Source: RFPI01 sp964470195 (GTDB taxonomy: Bacteria > Pseudomonadota > Gammaproteobacteria > Burkholderiales > Methylophilaceae). Taken from it: 27,048 nucleotides of DNA. Below the pieces are notes generated by a model. It was given only the letters and a program-made list of their open reading frames with translations. It did no database searches and was not told the DNA's origin. Both the position numbers and the translations under genes were made by a program. Positions 14,996 to 23,577 of the stretch are shown here, one piece after another. The stretch covers positions 1 to 27,048 of the forward strand of contig CAYYBG010000028.1 of NCBI GenBank assembly GCA_964470195.1. Direction: 5' to 3'. Positions within the stretch are counted from its first letter, which is position 1; each line of letters begins with the position of its first letter.

Positions 14996-16729
14996 CTACT
15001 CGGACAGCGCATCTAGCGCATGCACAATATTTAACTGTACATTTTGCGCTTGTCTAAAGCGGTTGGTTTGCAATTGATAAACCAGCTTCACCCGCTCAGG
15101 CAATAAGTCTTGCTGTTGAAAATAAATTGCCTCCAACACCGCGCCAGCAGCCGCACCCGTATTGCCCGCCAGACCATCATCAAGACGTTGCACTTGCAGC
15201 TTTAAATGTTTATCGGATAGCAAGCGCTGATTGAGCACGGCAAAAGTATCGCAAAACAAAGGCGCAGGAAAACCCTGCCCCCAAATTTGTTGTTCAATCT
15301 GTTCCGCCAATGCCCATTGCAATTCCTCAGCCTGCAACGATCCGTCAATGGCTAATTGCTTTTGCAAATCGGCAGGGCTAAGCAACTGTGCCACCACTTG
15401 TTCAAACAAATCACAAAAGCGCTGATATTGCGCAGGATAAATCGTCAAGCCAGCGGCCATGGCATGACCACCAAATTTCACCATCACATCAGGATCTAGT
15501 TTGCTCACCGCGTCCAATGCATCACGCAGATGCAAGTTGGCGATAGAGCGCCCCGAGCCGCGCAATAAGTCTTGCTCGTCTGGCGCAAACACAATCACCG
15601 GCCTATGCAAACTATCTTTCAAGCGCGATGCCACCACGCCTATCACTCCGTGATGCCAGCTTTCGTCCAGCAAACAGACGCTGTAACGCTGGGCAATTTG
15701 GCTTTCGTCCAATAGCGTTTGCGCAGAAAATTTAATCTCTTGTTCAATCTCGCGTCGTTGCAGATTAATTTGATTGAGTTGCTGCGCAAGCGGTAAGGCA
15801 TAAGACAAATGCTCGGCGCTTAAACATTCAATGCCCAAGGCAATATCGTCTAATCGCCCAGCCGCATTGATTCTAGGGCCTATGCTAAAGCCCAAATCTT
15901 GCGCCGTGGCGTGGCTGATATCGCGCCCAGCGATTTGAAACAAGGCGCGTATGCCGGCACAAGCCTGCCCAGCGCGTATGCGCTTTAAGCCATGTTGCAC
16001 CAAGATGCGGTTGTTTCTATCCAGTTTCACCAAATCAGCCACGGTGCCCAAGGCCACCAAATCCAATAAATCGTCCAAGCGCGGTTGTGTTTCGGCATCG
16101 AACAAGTCACGCTGACGCAACTCGGCGCGTAGCGCCAACATCACATAAAAAATCACCCCCACCCCAGCCAAATGCTTGCTGGCGAAATGACAGCCACGCT
16201 GATTTGGATTGACGATAGCGGCTGCAGCAGGGGTATGCTCGCCGGGCAAATGGTGATCGGTGATTAATACTTTTATCCCCAAGGCATTAGCCGTTTCAAC
16301 GCCAGCCACGCTAGCGATGCCGTTGTCCACCGTGATAATCCAATCGGGATTGCGTTGCTTGGCCAGCTGCACGATTTCTGGACTTAGCCCATAGCCATAC
16401 TCAAAACGATTCGGCACCAAAAAATCCACCAGCGCGCCCATGCGTTTAAGCGCCTTAAGACCTAGCGCAGTGGCCGTGGCGCCATCACAATCGTAATCGC
16501 CGATAATCAAAATCTTTTGTTGTTGTTGAATCGCATCTGCCAGCAAACGCGCCATAGGCTGTATGCCCAGCAGTTGATCGGGCGCAAGTAAATCGCTTAA
16601 CTCCCCGCCTAACTGATCAGCTGATGCAATTTCTCGACCCGCCAATAAGCGCGCCATCACTGGAGAAAAGCCCTGCTGTTGCAAGGCCTGACAAGCATCA
16701 GAAGAATAATCTCTGGTGATAATTTGCAT
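14996..16729 (-). CDS. recJ: Single-stranded-DNA exonuclease RecJ
   Basis: This 5'-3' exonuclease acts in RecF-pathway recombination and mismatch or base-excision repair. The 577 residues equal the E. coli length. DHH-family motifs are intact: IIGDYDCDGATA (about 75-86, D78/D80/D82), ITVDNGIAS (D135) and TDHHLPGE (D158-H159-H160). Further motifs are DLVALGTVADLV, GPRINAAGRL and, in the DHHA1 part, GVIGVVASRL and KFGGHAMAAGLTI. An OB-fold region ends the protein. The upstream rpfE-like gene ends 33 bp away on the same strand and probably shares its transcript. Confidence 0.98.
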   Translation of the reverse strand: MQIITRDYSSDACQALQQQGFSPVMARLLAGREIASADQLGGELSDLLAPDQLLGIQPMARLLADAIQQQQKILIIGDYDCDGATATALGLKALKRMGALVDFLVPNRFEYGYGLSPEIVQLAKQRNPDWIITVDNGIASVAGVETANALGIKVLITDHHLPGEHTPAAAAIVNPNQRGCHFASKHLAGVGVIFYVMLALRAELRQRDLFDAETQPRLDDLLDLVALGTVADLVKLDRNNRILVQHGLKRIRAGQACAGIRALFQIAGRDISHATAQDLGFSIGPRINAAGRLDDIALGIECLSAEHLSYALPLAQQLNQINLQRREIEQEIKFSAQTLLDESQIAQRYSVCLLDESWHHGVIGVVASRLKDSLHRPVIVFAPDEQDLLRGSGRSIANLHLRDALDAVSKLDPDVMVKFGGHAMAAGLTIYPAQYQRFCDLFEQVVAQLLSPADLQKQLAIDGSLQAEELQWALAEQIEQQIWGQGFPAPLFCDTFAVLNQRLLSDKHLKLQVQRLDDGLAGNTGAAAGAVLEAIYFQQQDLLPERVKLVYQLQTNRFRQAQNVQLNIVHALDALSE

Positions 16730-16762
16730 TAGATAAAATCCATGAGTTAAGCGACCTATGCT

Positions 16763-17833
16763 TTACAAGAGATTGTCTTTAGAGGTCGCTGCAGAAGAAA
16801 ATTGTTGCTCAGAAAAATACTGCATCAAGGCCTGCGGTCTGCGCCAAAACTTCCAAACATCACGTGGCTTCACCGTCAGACTAAAGGTAAATTCAGCTAC
16901 GGCAAAGTGTATGGTCAGTTGCTGAATGGCCAGTTTTCTTAAGCCTAAGCATAAGCCTTGCGCCCAATCGCTATCGAATTGTGCCGGTGTTTGCATATAA
17001 ATAATCAAATTATCTTGCTGCTGAGAAGATTGCCGCGACTTAGTATGATTGCGCTGGATTAAATGATTGTTATGCACTAAATCATTCCATGAGCGCGATA
17101 ATTCTAAACACTCACATTGAGTCAATTGCGCTAAACCTTGCACCATATCGCTATCGCTCATTAGCACGCTATTGGCCTGAGCACCTGCACCATTAGCATT
17201 GCCCGACTGTGGTGCTTGCTTAGGCAAACAACCACCACCCTCTATCCATAAGCTATTAATCGGTAACTGCCCTTGCTGTTCACGCGCCTGATTGACAGCA
17301 TGTTCATGCAACAACATCTGCATCTCATTCATCATCATGCGCCAGCGCAAAGCATCATCGCCAAACGGCATATAACGGCGTATATCCTTGCCCCACACCT
17401 GATGCACCTCATACGTTTGAATATCTGATGGCTGGCTAGTGCTAATCAGCAAAGTATGCGGATGGCTAGTCGGGGCAAAATAAAAATCGCGATCAGCGAA
17501 ATGTTGATTCATGCTATCAATCAGCGCATCGGATTGTTCCGCACTAATATCGGTCAGCGTCTGCAATGCGAAATAATCGGTGCGTAAATCCAGTTGCACC
17601 AAATGCGCTAACAAATAATATCGCTGCGGTTGAACTTCACCCATAGACTGCGCCACTAATGCAGCAGTCGGCCAGTCATGCTGTTGTGCAATAGCAAAGC
17701 TTTGCAACAAAGCGCCAGACAAAGGTATCTGCCTTCTTTGCCACTGCCCCACCGCGCACAAGCGCTGCAAATGGCTAGCATTCGCCTGTAGCAAAAAGGG
17801 GGTAAAGTCTTGCAAATAGAGTTGTAGATTCAC
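16763..17833 (-). CDS. RpfE-like / COG4255-type conserved protein of unknown function
   Basis: A 356-residue cytoplasmic protein starting at GTG 17833. It resembles the proteins beside recJ in many beta- and gammaproteobacteria that are annotated RpfE or loosely as phosphoglycerate mutase. The tell-tale element is INSLWIEGGG at about residues 191-200 (usually NSLWLWGGG). An N-terminal Gln/Leu-rich region and a C-terminal FTLTVKPRDVWKFWRRP are also visible. No phosphoglycerate mutase active site can be seen, so that name should not be trusted. In Xanthomonas, rpfE lies with recJ, prfB and lysS in the rpf region, and the same genes lie close together here. Function is unknown. Confidence 0.7.
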   Translation of the reverse strand: MNLQLYLQDFTPFLLQANASHLQRLCAVGQWQRRQIPLSGALLQSFAIAQQHDWPTAALVAQSMGEVQPQRYYLLAHLVQLDLRTDYFALQTLTDISAEQSDALIDSMNQHFADRDFYFAPTSHPHTLLISTSQPSDIQTYEVHQVWGKDIRRYMPFGDDALRWRMMMNEMQMLLHEHAVNQAREQQGQLPINSLWIEGGGCLPKQAPQSGNANGAGAQANSVLMSDSDMVQGLAQLTQCECLELSRSWNDLVHNNHLIQRNHTKSRQSSQQQDNLIIYMQTPAQFDSDWAQGLCLGLRKLAIQQLTIHFAVAEFTFSLTVKPRDVWKFWRRPQALMQYFSEQQFSSAATSKDNLL

Positions 17834-17859
17834 AGCTGCGATAATCTTGTTGGTTGATC

Positions 17860-17889
17860 GTCTGTTGGGTCAAAAGTCTGTTGGGTTAA
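17860..17889. repeat. Two 14-bp near-identical direct repeats, 16-bp period
   Basis: GTCTGTTGGGTCAA (17860-17873) and GTCTGTTGGGTTAA (17876-17889) differ at one base. They lie just upstream of the GTG start of the rpfE-like gene, in the 213-bp spacer shared with the divergent sixA. They may be a regulator site or a small tandem duplication. Confidence 0.5.
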
Positions 17890-18046
17890 GGTCAATTAGT
17901 TTGCTATATTGGTTTGCAATATTCGTTTTCTATCTTAAGTTAAATAAGCGCTTAATCATTCAATAGAAAAAGTATCCATTAAGTTCATCAAAATGCCATC
18001 TAGGCCGAATAAGATGAATAGTTATTTTACGCAATCGGAGTCACTC

Positions 18047-18514
18047 GTGGAATTGATTTTATGGCGTCATGCCGAAGCAGAAGATGGTTTTCCTGATCAA
18101 CAAAGAGCCTTAACAGAAAAAGGCCATCAAGACGCGCAAGCGATGGCGCAATGGTTGTTGCAACGCCTGCCCAAGGATTGCCAAATTCTAGTCAGCCCCG
18201 CGCTAAGAGCACAACAAACCGCAAGCTATTTACAGCTGCCTATGCAAACCATAGATAACATCGCTCCCGGCGCCAGTGGCGCTGATGTGTTGCAAGCCGC
18301 CGGCTGGGGCATGAATAAAAAAACCGTATTAATTGTCGGCCACCAGCCGTCATTAGGCATGGCCGCCTCGCTGGCGATGACCAGAAAATCCTATTACTGG
18401 TGCGTCAAAAAAGGATCGATATGGTGGCTGGCCAACCGCATGCAAACCGAAGATCAAGAGACAATTATTCGCTGTGTATTACAGCCCGATATGTTAAGGC
18501 CCGTTTCAATATAG
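18047..18514 (+). CDS. sixA: Phosphohistidine phosphatase SixA
   Basis: A 155-residue histidine-phosphatase-superfamily protein that removes phosphate from phosphohistidine, in E. coli from phosphotransferase components. I choose GTG 18047: CGGAG lies six bases upstream and it gives the typical start MELILWRHAEAED. The in-frame ATGs at 17993 and 18014 would add a non-conserved leader. Catalytic residues are R7-H8 (WRHAEAE), the arginine in SPALRAQQTA and the histidine in VGHQPSLG. It is divergent from the rpfE-like gene. The substrate here is not shown by the sequence. Confidence 0.9.
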   Translation: MELILWRHAEAEDGFPDQQRALTEKGHQDAQAMAQWLLQRLPKDCQILVSPALRAQQTASYLQLPMQTIDNIAPGASGADVLQAAGWGMNKKTVLIVGHQPSLGMAASLAMTRKSYYWCVKKGSIWWLANRMQTEDQETIIRCVLQPDMLRPVSI

Positions 18515-18661
18515 CGCTAAATTCCGCGCGCCAGTCTGGCAAGTGGAAAGCAGGCATGGATGCAAAGCAAGGTTTTTTCATCTCGCCACTTCATGGCGCT
18601 GCGACAAATGATTACAATAGCGCCTTTCTGTTAACCCCCATCCATCAAGAAAGAACCCTCA

Positions 18662-19033
18662 ATGAATAAAAATGTAATTGCCTATGCTCTACTGATCACC
18701 GCGATTATTGGGCTAGCCATCTATAATCAATCCAAATCACAAACCATAGAAAAATTAACCGCAGACAATCTATCCTTACAAAAACAAGTCAGCAATTTCC
18801 AAAGCCAAGTGGACGACATCCAAGCCCAACTCAGCAAAGCCAGCGAGACGCTGAAGAAACAAGAACAAGAATTAAAAACCATGAATAACGTACTTGCCCA
18901 CAACGAACAATTACGCGAAGAAGTAAAATCGCTTAAAGCAAAGCTAGCCAAATTACAAAGCAGTAAAACCGCCACCTCCAGCAAAGCTTCTGCACCAAGC
19001 TCTAAAGCAAAAACCACCAGCAAGGCAAAATAA
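18662..19033 (+). CDS. Small membrane-anchored coiled-coil protein, unknown function
   Basis: A 123-residue protein with one N-terminal TM helix (IAYALLITAIIGLAIY, residues ~6-21). A long coiled coil follows, about 29-100 (heptads such as LSLQKQVSNFQSQVDDIQAQL). The tail of Ser/Ala/Lys repeats (SSKASAPSSKAKTTSKAK) resembles basic DNA- or polyanion-binding tails. I recognise no family. A tail-anchored or envelope-spacer role is possible, and none is proven. Codon use and the ATG start look like a real gene, and a small terminator overlaps its stop codon. It stands alone between sixA and the repeat-rich spacer. Confidence 0.7.
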   Translation: MNKNVIAYALLITAIIGLAIYNQSKSQTIEKLTADNLSLQKQVSNFQSQVDDIQAQLSKASETLKKQEQELKTMNNVLAHNEQLREEVKSLKAKLAKLQSSKTATSSKASAPSSKAKTTSKAK

Positions 19034-19047
19034 AGCGGGGCTTTTTT
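19032..19047 (+). terminator. Short rho-independent terminator overlapping the stop codon
   Basis: AAAGC (19032-19036) and GCTTT (19040-19044) can pair around GGG, followed by further T residues. It begins inside the TAA of the coiled-coil gene. The stem is short, so it may be weak. Confidence 0.5.
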
Positions 19048-19054
19048 AATTAAC

Positions 19055-19091
19055 CGCGATTGATGCGCTTACTGCGTCAGCACATCCTATG
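19055..19091 (-). repeat. Dispersed palindromic repeat, copy A (inverted)
   Basis: Read on the minus strand this 37-bp unit starts CATAGGATGTGCTGA and ends AAGCGCATCAATCGCG. It matches copy C at 33 of 37 positions. The unit is itself an imperfect hairpin (GATGTGC against GCGCATC). Copies A and C face each other and enclose the GC-rich block, giving a MITE-like outline of about 295 bp. Confidence 0.75.
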
Positions 19092-19099
19092 CTTCTCCC

Positions 19100-19243
19100 C
19101 AATTCCACTCCCTCGGAGGGGAGCGCACTCGTTGCGCGGGGGTGGTCGCGCCGACACGGCGCAGATGCTTATTTATTGGCGGCGCTCCGCCGCAACCAAC
19201 CCGGGCACCTGCGTGCCAGCCCCTCCGCAGAGGGGAATGGTGG
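19100..19243. repeat. GC-rich cluster of small hairpins in the prfB upstream spacer
   Basis: The 434-bp gap 19034-19467 holds no convincing gene. This GC-rich part carries at least five short perfect hairpins in a row: GCGCA/TGCGC (19123-19137), GCGCC/GGCGC (19148-19162), GGCGG/CCGCC (19178-19191), GGCAC/GTGCC (19204-19217) and CCCCTC/GAGGGG (19220-19235). Its composition differs sharply from the AT-richer surroundings. It may be a nonautonomous element or a REP-type cluster. Confidence 0.65.
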
Positions 19244-19256
19244 AACCAATGCCGGC

Positions 19257-19296
19257 TATAGGATGTGCTGAGGCACGAAGCGCATCAATCGTGCAG
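19257..19296 (+). repeat. Dispersed palindromic repeat, copy B
   Basis: This 40-bp unit begins TATAGGATGTGCTGAGGC and continues to ATCAATCGTGCAG. It differs from copy C at only three positions and has the same orientation. It is an imperfect hairpin. Confidence 0.8.
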
Positions 19297-19310
19297 CATG
19301 ACGGCAGACG

Positions 19311-19350
19311 CATAGGATGTGCTGAGGTACGAAGCGCATCAATCGCGCAG
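19311..19350 (+). repeat. Dispersed palindromic repeat, copy C
   Basis: This 40-bp unit begins CATAGGATGTGCTGAGGT and ends ATCAATCGCGCAG. It is a direct repeat of copy B and an inverted repeat of copy A. The prfB promoter should lie between here and the prfB start. Confidence 0.8.
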
Positions 19351-19467
19351 GTTTCCCCTTGCCTAACGACAAGCCAGAGCAGCTTACAGCTATGCCGTCA
19401 TAAAGCGCCTTTAATGTATAATTCCGTCCTTTTGCAAATTGCTAAATAATTGAGCGCAATGGATATG

Positions 19468-20572
19468 ATGGAAGCGGAACAGCTTAACCTGGTTGAAGCA
19501 AGATTGAAGGACCTGATGCAGCGCCAGCAGGCGTTGAGGGGGTATCTTTGACTTTGAGCATAAGCAGCAGCGTTTGCATGAGGTGGCGCAGTTATTAGAG
19601 GATCCGGCGATTTGGAATGATAGCGAGCGCTCGCAGAAGTTGGGTAAAGAGAAGCGTGAGCTGGAAGGCATCGTGCTGACCTTGCAGACGGTGCAGCAGG
19701 CGATTCGTGATGCGCAGGAATTATTTGCGTTAGCCAAAGACGAGGCCGATGCGCATACCTTGGCTTCTGTGGATAGCGATAGCTTGCAGATTGAACAGCA
19801 GGTGGCGCAGTTGGAATTCCGCCGTATGTTTGCCAACCCCATGGACGGCAATAACTGTTTTATGGAATTTCAATCTGGCAGTGGCGGCACCGAGGCGCAA
19901 GATTGGGCGGCCATGTTGTTGCGTATGTATCTGCGTTATTGCGAGCGCAAAGGCTTTAAAGTCGAGGTGATGGAAGAATCAGATGGTGATGTGGCAGGCA
20001 TTAAAAGCGCCTCACTAAAAATCAGTGGTGAATATGCTTATGGCTTATTGCGCACCGAATCTGGGGTCCATCGCTTGGTGCGTAAATCGCCGTTTGATTC
20101 TGGCAATCGTCGCCATACTTCTTTTGCCAGTGTGCAAGTTTTCCCGGAAGTCGATGATTCGATAGAGATTGAAATCAATCCGGCGGATTTGCGTATCGAC
20201 ACCTACCGCGCCAGCGGTGCTGGTGGTCAGCATATTAATAAAACCGATTCTGCGGTGCGTATCACGCACTTGCCAACCAATACCGTGGTGCAGTGTCAAA
20301 ACGACCGTTCGCAACATCGCAACAAGGCCGAGGCGATGAATATGCTGAAAGCGCAGTTGTATGCCTTAGAATTAAACAAACGCAATCAGCAAAAACAAGC
20401 CTTGGAAGATGCCAAAACCGATATCGGTTGGGGGCATCAAATTCGTAGTTATGTGTTAGACCAATCGCGCATCAAAGATTTGCGCACCAATGTGGAAGTA
20501 GGCAATACCCAAGCCGTGTTAGACGGCGATTTAGACCAATTTATCAGCGAGAGCTTAAAGCAGGGAGTATAA
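19468..20572 (+). CDS. prfB: Peptide chain release factor 2, with programmed +1 frameshift
   Basis: RF2 ends translation at UGA and UAA. The zero frame from ATG 19468 gives MEAEQLNLVEA... and stops at an in-frame TGA at 19549-19551. Skipping T19549 continues as LDFEHKQQ... for a total of 367 residues, normal for the family. ATGs at 19459 and 19465 are in frame, but MEAE matches the usual betaproteobacterial start. Codon-recognition SPF is at about 207-209, and the peptidyl-hydrolysis GGQ at 252-254 (GAGGQHINKTDSAV). lysS follows after two bases, so the two form an operon. Confidence 0.97.
19537..19552 (+). promoter_or_regulatory. prfB +1 programmed frameshift signal
   Basis: AGG-GGG-TAT-CTT-TGA-C is the classical RF2 autoregulatory site. 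It has an internal Shine-Dalgarno-like AGGGGG three bases before the slippery CTT, then UGA and C. Low RF2 favours slippage into the +1 frame. Confidence 0.97.
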
Positions 20573-20574
20573 CT

Positions 20575-22092
20575 GTGAGCGACCAAGCACCTATGCAAGA
20601 CCAACACCAAGCGCCAGATGAAAACCACGTGATCGCCGAGCGCCGGCAAAAGCTGCAACACTTGCGTACGCAAGGCGTGGCTTTTCCCAATGATTTCCGC
20701 CCGCAAGATTTAGCGGCACAACTGCAGCAAACCTATGGCCAATTAGATAACGAGCATTTGCAAGCCAAGCCAGTACAGGCGGTGGTGGCTGGCCGTATGA
20801 TGCTTAAGCGCGTGATGGGCAAGGCCAGCTTTGCCACCATACAAGACCGCAGCGGCCGTATTCAGTTATTTATCGCCAAGGACAATATAGGCGAAGATAT
20901 CTACGAACAGTTTAAGCACTGGGATATGGGCGATATTTTGGGCGCCCAAGGCGAAGTGTTTAAAACCAAAACCGGTGAGCTTTCTATCAAAGTCAGTGAA
21001 TTGCGTTTGCTGGCCAAGTCCTTGCGCCCATTGCCAGAAAAATTTCATGGCTTATCCGACCAAGAAATCAAATATCGTCAGCGTTATGTCGATCTGATGG
21101 TGTCGGAAGAAACGCGCAATACCTTTTTAAAGCGCAGCAAGATTATTAGCGCGATTCGGCAATTTATGTTGCAACACGAGTTTTTAGAAGTAGAAACCCC
21201 GATGTTGCACCCGATTCCGGGCGGCGCGGCAGCCAAGCCATTTATCACCCATCACAATGCGCTCGATATGCAGATGACCTTGCGTATTGCGCCGGAATTG
21301 TATTTAAAACGTTTGGTAGTGGGTGGCTTTGAGCGGGTGTTTGAAATCAATCGTAACTTCCGTAACGAGGGCTTAAGCGTAAGACATAATCCGGAATTTA
21401 CCATGATGGAGTTCTACGCCAGTTATACCGATTATCGTTGGCTGATGGACTTTACCGAGCAATGTATCCAAGCCGCTGCCATGGCGGTGCTGGGCACAGA
21501 TAAGGTGATGTATCAAGGGCGCGAGGTGGACTTGTCGGCGCCTTTCCAACGGCTGACCATTTTGCAGGCGATAGAAAAATACGCCCCGCAATATTCCGCC
21601 CAGCAATTAAACGACGCTGATTTTGTGCGTAAAGAATTGCTCAAATTTGGCGTGAAAGCCTTTGACCACGCTGGTCTGGGTGCTTTGCAACTGGCTTTTT
21701 TTGAAGAAACGGCAGAAAGCCAGTTATGGAACCCGACTTATATTATTGATTATCCGGTAGAGGTATCCCCGCTGGCCAGAGCTTCCGACAGCCAGCCTGA
21801 GATTACCGAGCGCTTTGAGTTATTTATTACCGGCCGCGAAATGGCCAACGGCTTTTCGGAATTAAATGACGCCGAGGACCAAGCCGAGCGCTTTAAAGCG
21901 CAGGTGGCAGCCAAAGAAGCCGGTGATGACGAGGCCATGTATTACGACGCTGACTTTATTCGCGCCTTGGAATACGGCATGCCACCCACAGGTGGTTGCG
22001 GTATAGGCATAGACCGCTTGGTGATGCTGCTGACCGATAGCCCTAGCATACGCGATGTAATTTTATTCCCGCATCTGCGTAGAGAAAGTTAA
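20575..22092 (+). CDS. lysS: Lysyl-tRNA synthetase, class II
   Basis: It charges tRNA-Lys in the cytoplasm. It has 505 residues, like E. coli LysS. Start is GTG 20575 with GGGAG seven bases upstream, two bases after prfB. An N-terminal OB-fold anticodon-binding domain (about 60-165; VAGRMMLKRVMGKASFATIQD) precedes the class II catalytic core. Visible core motifs are FLEVETPML (motif 1 end), FRNEGLSVRHNPEFTMMEFY (motif 2) and GCGIGIDRLVMLL (motif 3). Its stop shares TTAA with the stop of the convergent chrA gene, so no terminator separates the two. Confidence 0.98.
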   Translation: MSDQAPMQDQHQAPDENHVIAERRQKLQHLRTQGVAFPNDFRPQDLAAQLQQTYGQLDNEHLQAKPVQAVVAGRMMLKRVMGKASFATIQDRSGRIQLFIAKDNIGEDIYEQFKHWDMGDILGAQGEVFKTKTGELSIKVSELRLLAKSLRPLPEKFHGLSDQEIKYRQRYVDLMVSEETRNTFLKRSKIISAIRQFMLQHEFLEVETPMLHPIPGGAAAKPFITHHNALDMQMTLRIAPELYLKRLVVGGFERVFEINRNFRNEGLSVRHNPEFTMMEFYASYTDYRWLMDFTEQCIQAAAMAVLGTDKVMYQGREVDLSAPFQRLTILQAIEKYAPQYSAQQLNDADFVRKELLKFGVKAFDHAGLGALQLAFFEETAESQLWNPTYIIDYPVEVSPLARASDSQPEITERFELFITGREMANGFSELNDAEDQAERFKAQVAAKEAGDDEAMYYDADFIRALEYGMPPTGGCGIGIDRLVMLLTDSPSIRDVILFPHLRRES

Positions 22093-23411
22093 ATGAAAGC
22101 GTGCAATACGCCTAAACCAGCACAGGCCAGGATCACATACAGTGGACTGGCCTGATGTTTTTTCAGCAGCATAAAACTCAATAAACTGAGCGCCAGCGCG
22201 GCAAAGTCTATATGCCAACTGATCACATTAGGTTCGGACGCAATACTCTGCTGTTGCAAGAAAACATCTTTAGCAAAATACAGCGCCAAATTCACAATCA
22301 CCCCCACCACCGCCGCACTAATCGCCGAGAGCGGCGCTTTTAGATGGATTTGCTGGCCGCTGGCCTGTATCAGCGGCGCGCCCAACAACACCATCACATA
22401 GCTAGGGAAAAAGGTAAAAAAGGTGGCCACCGAACTACTTAGCAAGCCCGCCCATAGCAGCGCTTGCGTTCCCTCACTGGGGCTGAGCACTGCCTGATTC
22501 CAGCCCGCCACAAAACTGACAAAGCTAATCACCATAATCAAGGGCCCAGGCGTGGTTTCGCCCAAGGCCAAGCCATCCATCATCTGCGCTGCACTGAGCC
22601 ACTGCAATTGCTGCACCAGCGCATCGGCGATATAGGGCAATACCGCATAAGCACCGCCAAAAGTCAGCATGGCGCTTTTGCTATAAAACCACGCGCTTTT
22701 GACTAACATATGTTGCGCGCCAAACTGCCACAGCAGCCAGCCTATGGTCAGCCCAAAAATCACACCGCTGACCAACAGCGTACGTAACAAGGAAGTGCGC
22801 AAGGGCTGCGCCTGCTTGCTCACCGCCAAGGCGGACAGATCCACCGCTTGATGCAAGCGATAGCGTAATAACCAACCCACCAGCGCGGCCAGCAAAATCA
22901 CCCAAGGGAAAGCGATATGCGCCACCCCCACCGCCACTAAAGCGGCCAGCGCAATGATTTTTAAGGCAGCATGATGCAGCGTCTTTTTGCCTATGCGATA
23001 GGCGGCAAACAGCACCAAAGCCACCACCGCCGGCTTAATCCCCCACAACAAAGCCTGTGCTATCGGCAAACTGCCATACACCATATAGCTATAGCCCAAT
23101 AGCCACATCAGCAATAACGAGGGCAGGATAAATAGCGTGCCAGCCACCATGCCACCCCACTTGCCGTGCATCAGCCAGCCTATATAAATAGCCAGTTGTT
23201 GCGCTTCTGGGCCGGGTAATAGCATGCAGAAATTGAGCGCGTGCATAAATTGCTGCTCACTCAGCCATTGCCGCCTTTCCACTAGGTCCTGATGCATGAT
23301 GGCAATCTGCCCAGCGGGGCCGCCAAAGCTGATAAAGCCTAGCTTGAGCCAATAGCGAAAGGCTTGTGAAAAGGAAACACTGCTTGCGGATATGGGATTG
23401 GTAAAAGACAT
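22089..23411 (-). CDS. chrA: ChrA-type chromate transporter (CHR family, two-domain)
   Basis: A 440-residue inner-membrane protein of about ten to twelve TM helices. It is the long form made of two homologous halves. The N half has LGFISFGGPAGQIAIMH, VERRQWLSEQQFMHAL and LLPGPEAQQLAIYIGW. The C half has MLTFGGAYAVLPYIAD, WLSAAQMMDGLALGETTPGPLIM. These FGG and PGP motifs define the family, which can export chromate. Homologues without proven chromate export are common, and no chrB regulator is nearby, so the physiological substrate is uncertain. It converges with lysS and is divergent from the porin. Confidence 0.9.
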   Translation of the reverse strand: MSFTNPISASSVSFSQAFRYWLKLGFISFGGPAGQIAIMHQDLVERRQWLSEQQFMHALNFCMLLPGPEAQQLAIYIGWLMHGKWGGMVAGTLFILPSLLLMWLLGYSYMVYGSLPIAQALLWGIKPAVVALVLFAAYRIGKKTLHHAALKIIALAALVAVGVAHIAFPWVILLAALVGWLLRYRLHQAVDLSALAVSKQAQPLRTSLLRTLLVSGVIFGLTIGWLLWQFGAQHMLVKSAWFYSKSAMLTFGGAYAVLPYIADALVQQLQWLSAAQMMDGLALGETTPGPLIMVISFVSFVAGWNQAVLSPSEGTQALLWAGLLSSSVATFFTFFPSYVMVLLGAPLIQASGQQIHLKAPLSAISAAVVGVIVNLALYFAKDVFLQQQSIASEPNVISWHIDFAALALSLLSFMLLKKHQASPLYVILACAGLGVLHAFI

Positions 23412-23499
23412 CTGTCTATTTTAAGGGAATACGCGCCGATTTCTGACGCGCTAAACAATATTTAGGATTTCTCGCCTAGCTTGTTCAATAAATCCTCTA

Positions 23500-23533
23500 T
23501 TGTCATAAATTTGTCATATTTGATTTGCAAAAT
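23500..23533 (+). promoter_or_regulatory. Pho box and -10 element upstream of the porin
   Basis: TTGTCAT (23500-23506), AAAT, TTGTCAT (23511-23517) matches the PhoB box pattern CTGTCAT-N4-CTGTCAT with the standard 11-bp period. After exactly ten bases comes CAAAAT (23528-23533), where Pho promoters such as phoA carry their -10. The porin ATG follows with a leader of roughly 35-40 nt. This predicts PhoB activation under phosphate limitation. Confidence 0.8.
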
Positions 23534-23577
23534 AGCCCCCGTTTTAAAGTTACCAATCGAATTAATAGGGAGTAAAC

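Noticed and set aside
19055..19350. CRISPR array
   Set aside because: Only three copies in mixed orientation with unequal spacing and no cas genes.
19060..19449. 129-codon plus-strand frame in the prfB upstream spacer
   Set aside because: It runs through hairpins and the dispersed repeats, with low-complexity translation and no family resemblance.
22089..22092. Hidden terminator between lysS and chrA
   Set aside because: The stops share TTAA and no hairpin with a T-run is present at the junction; the convergent transcripts simply overlap.
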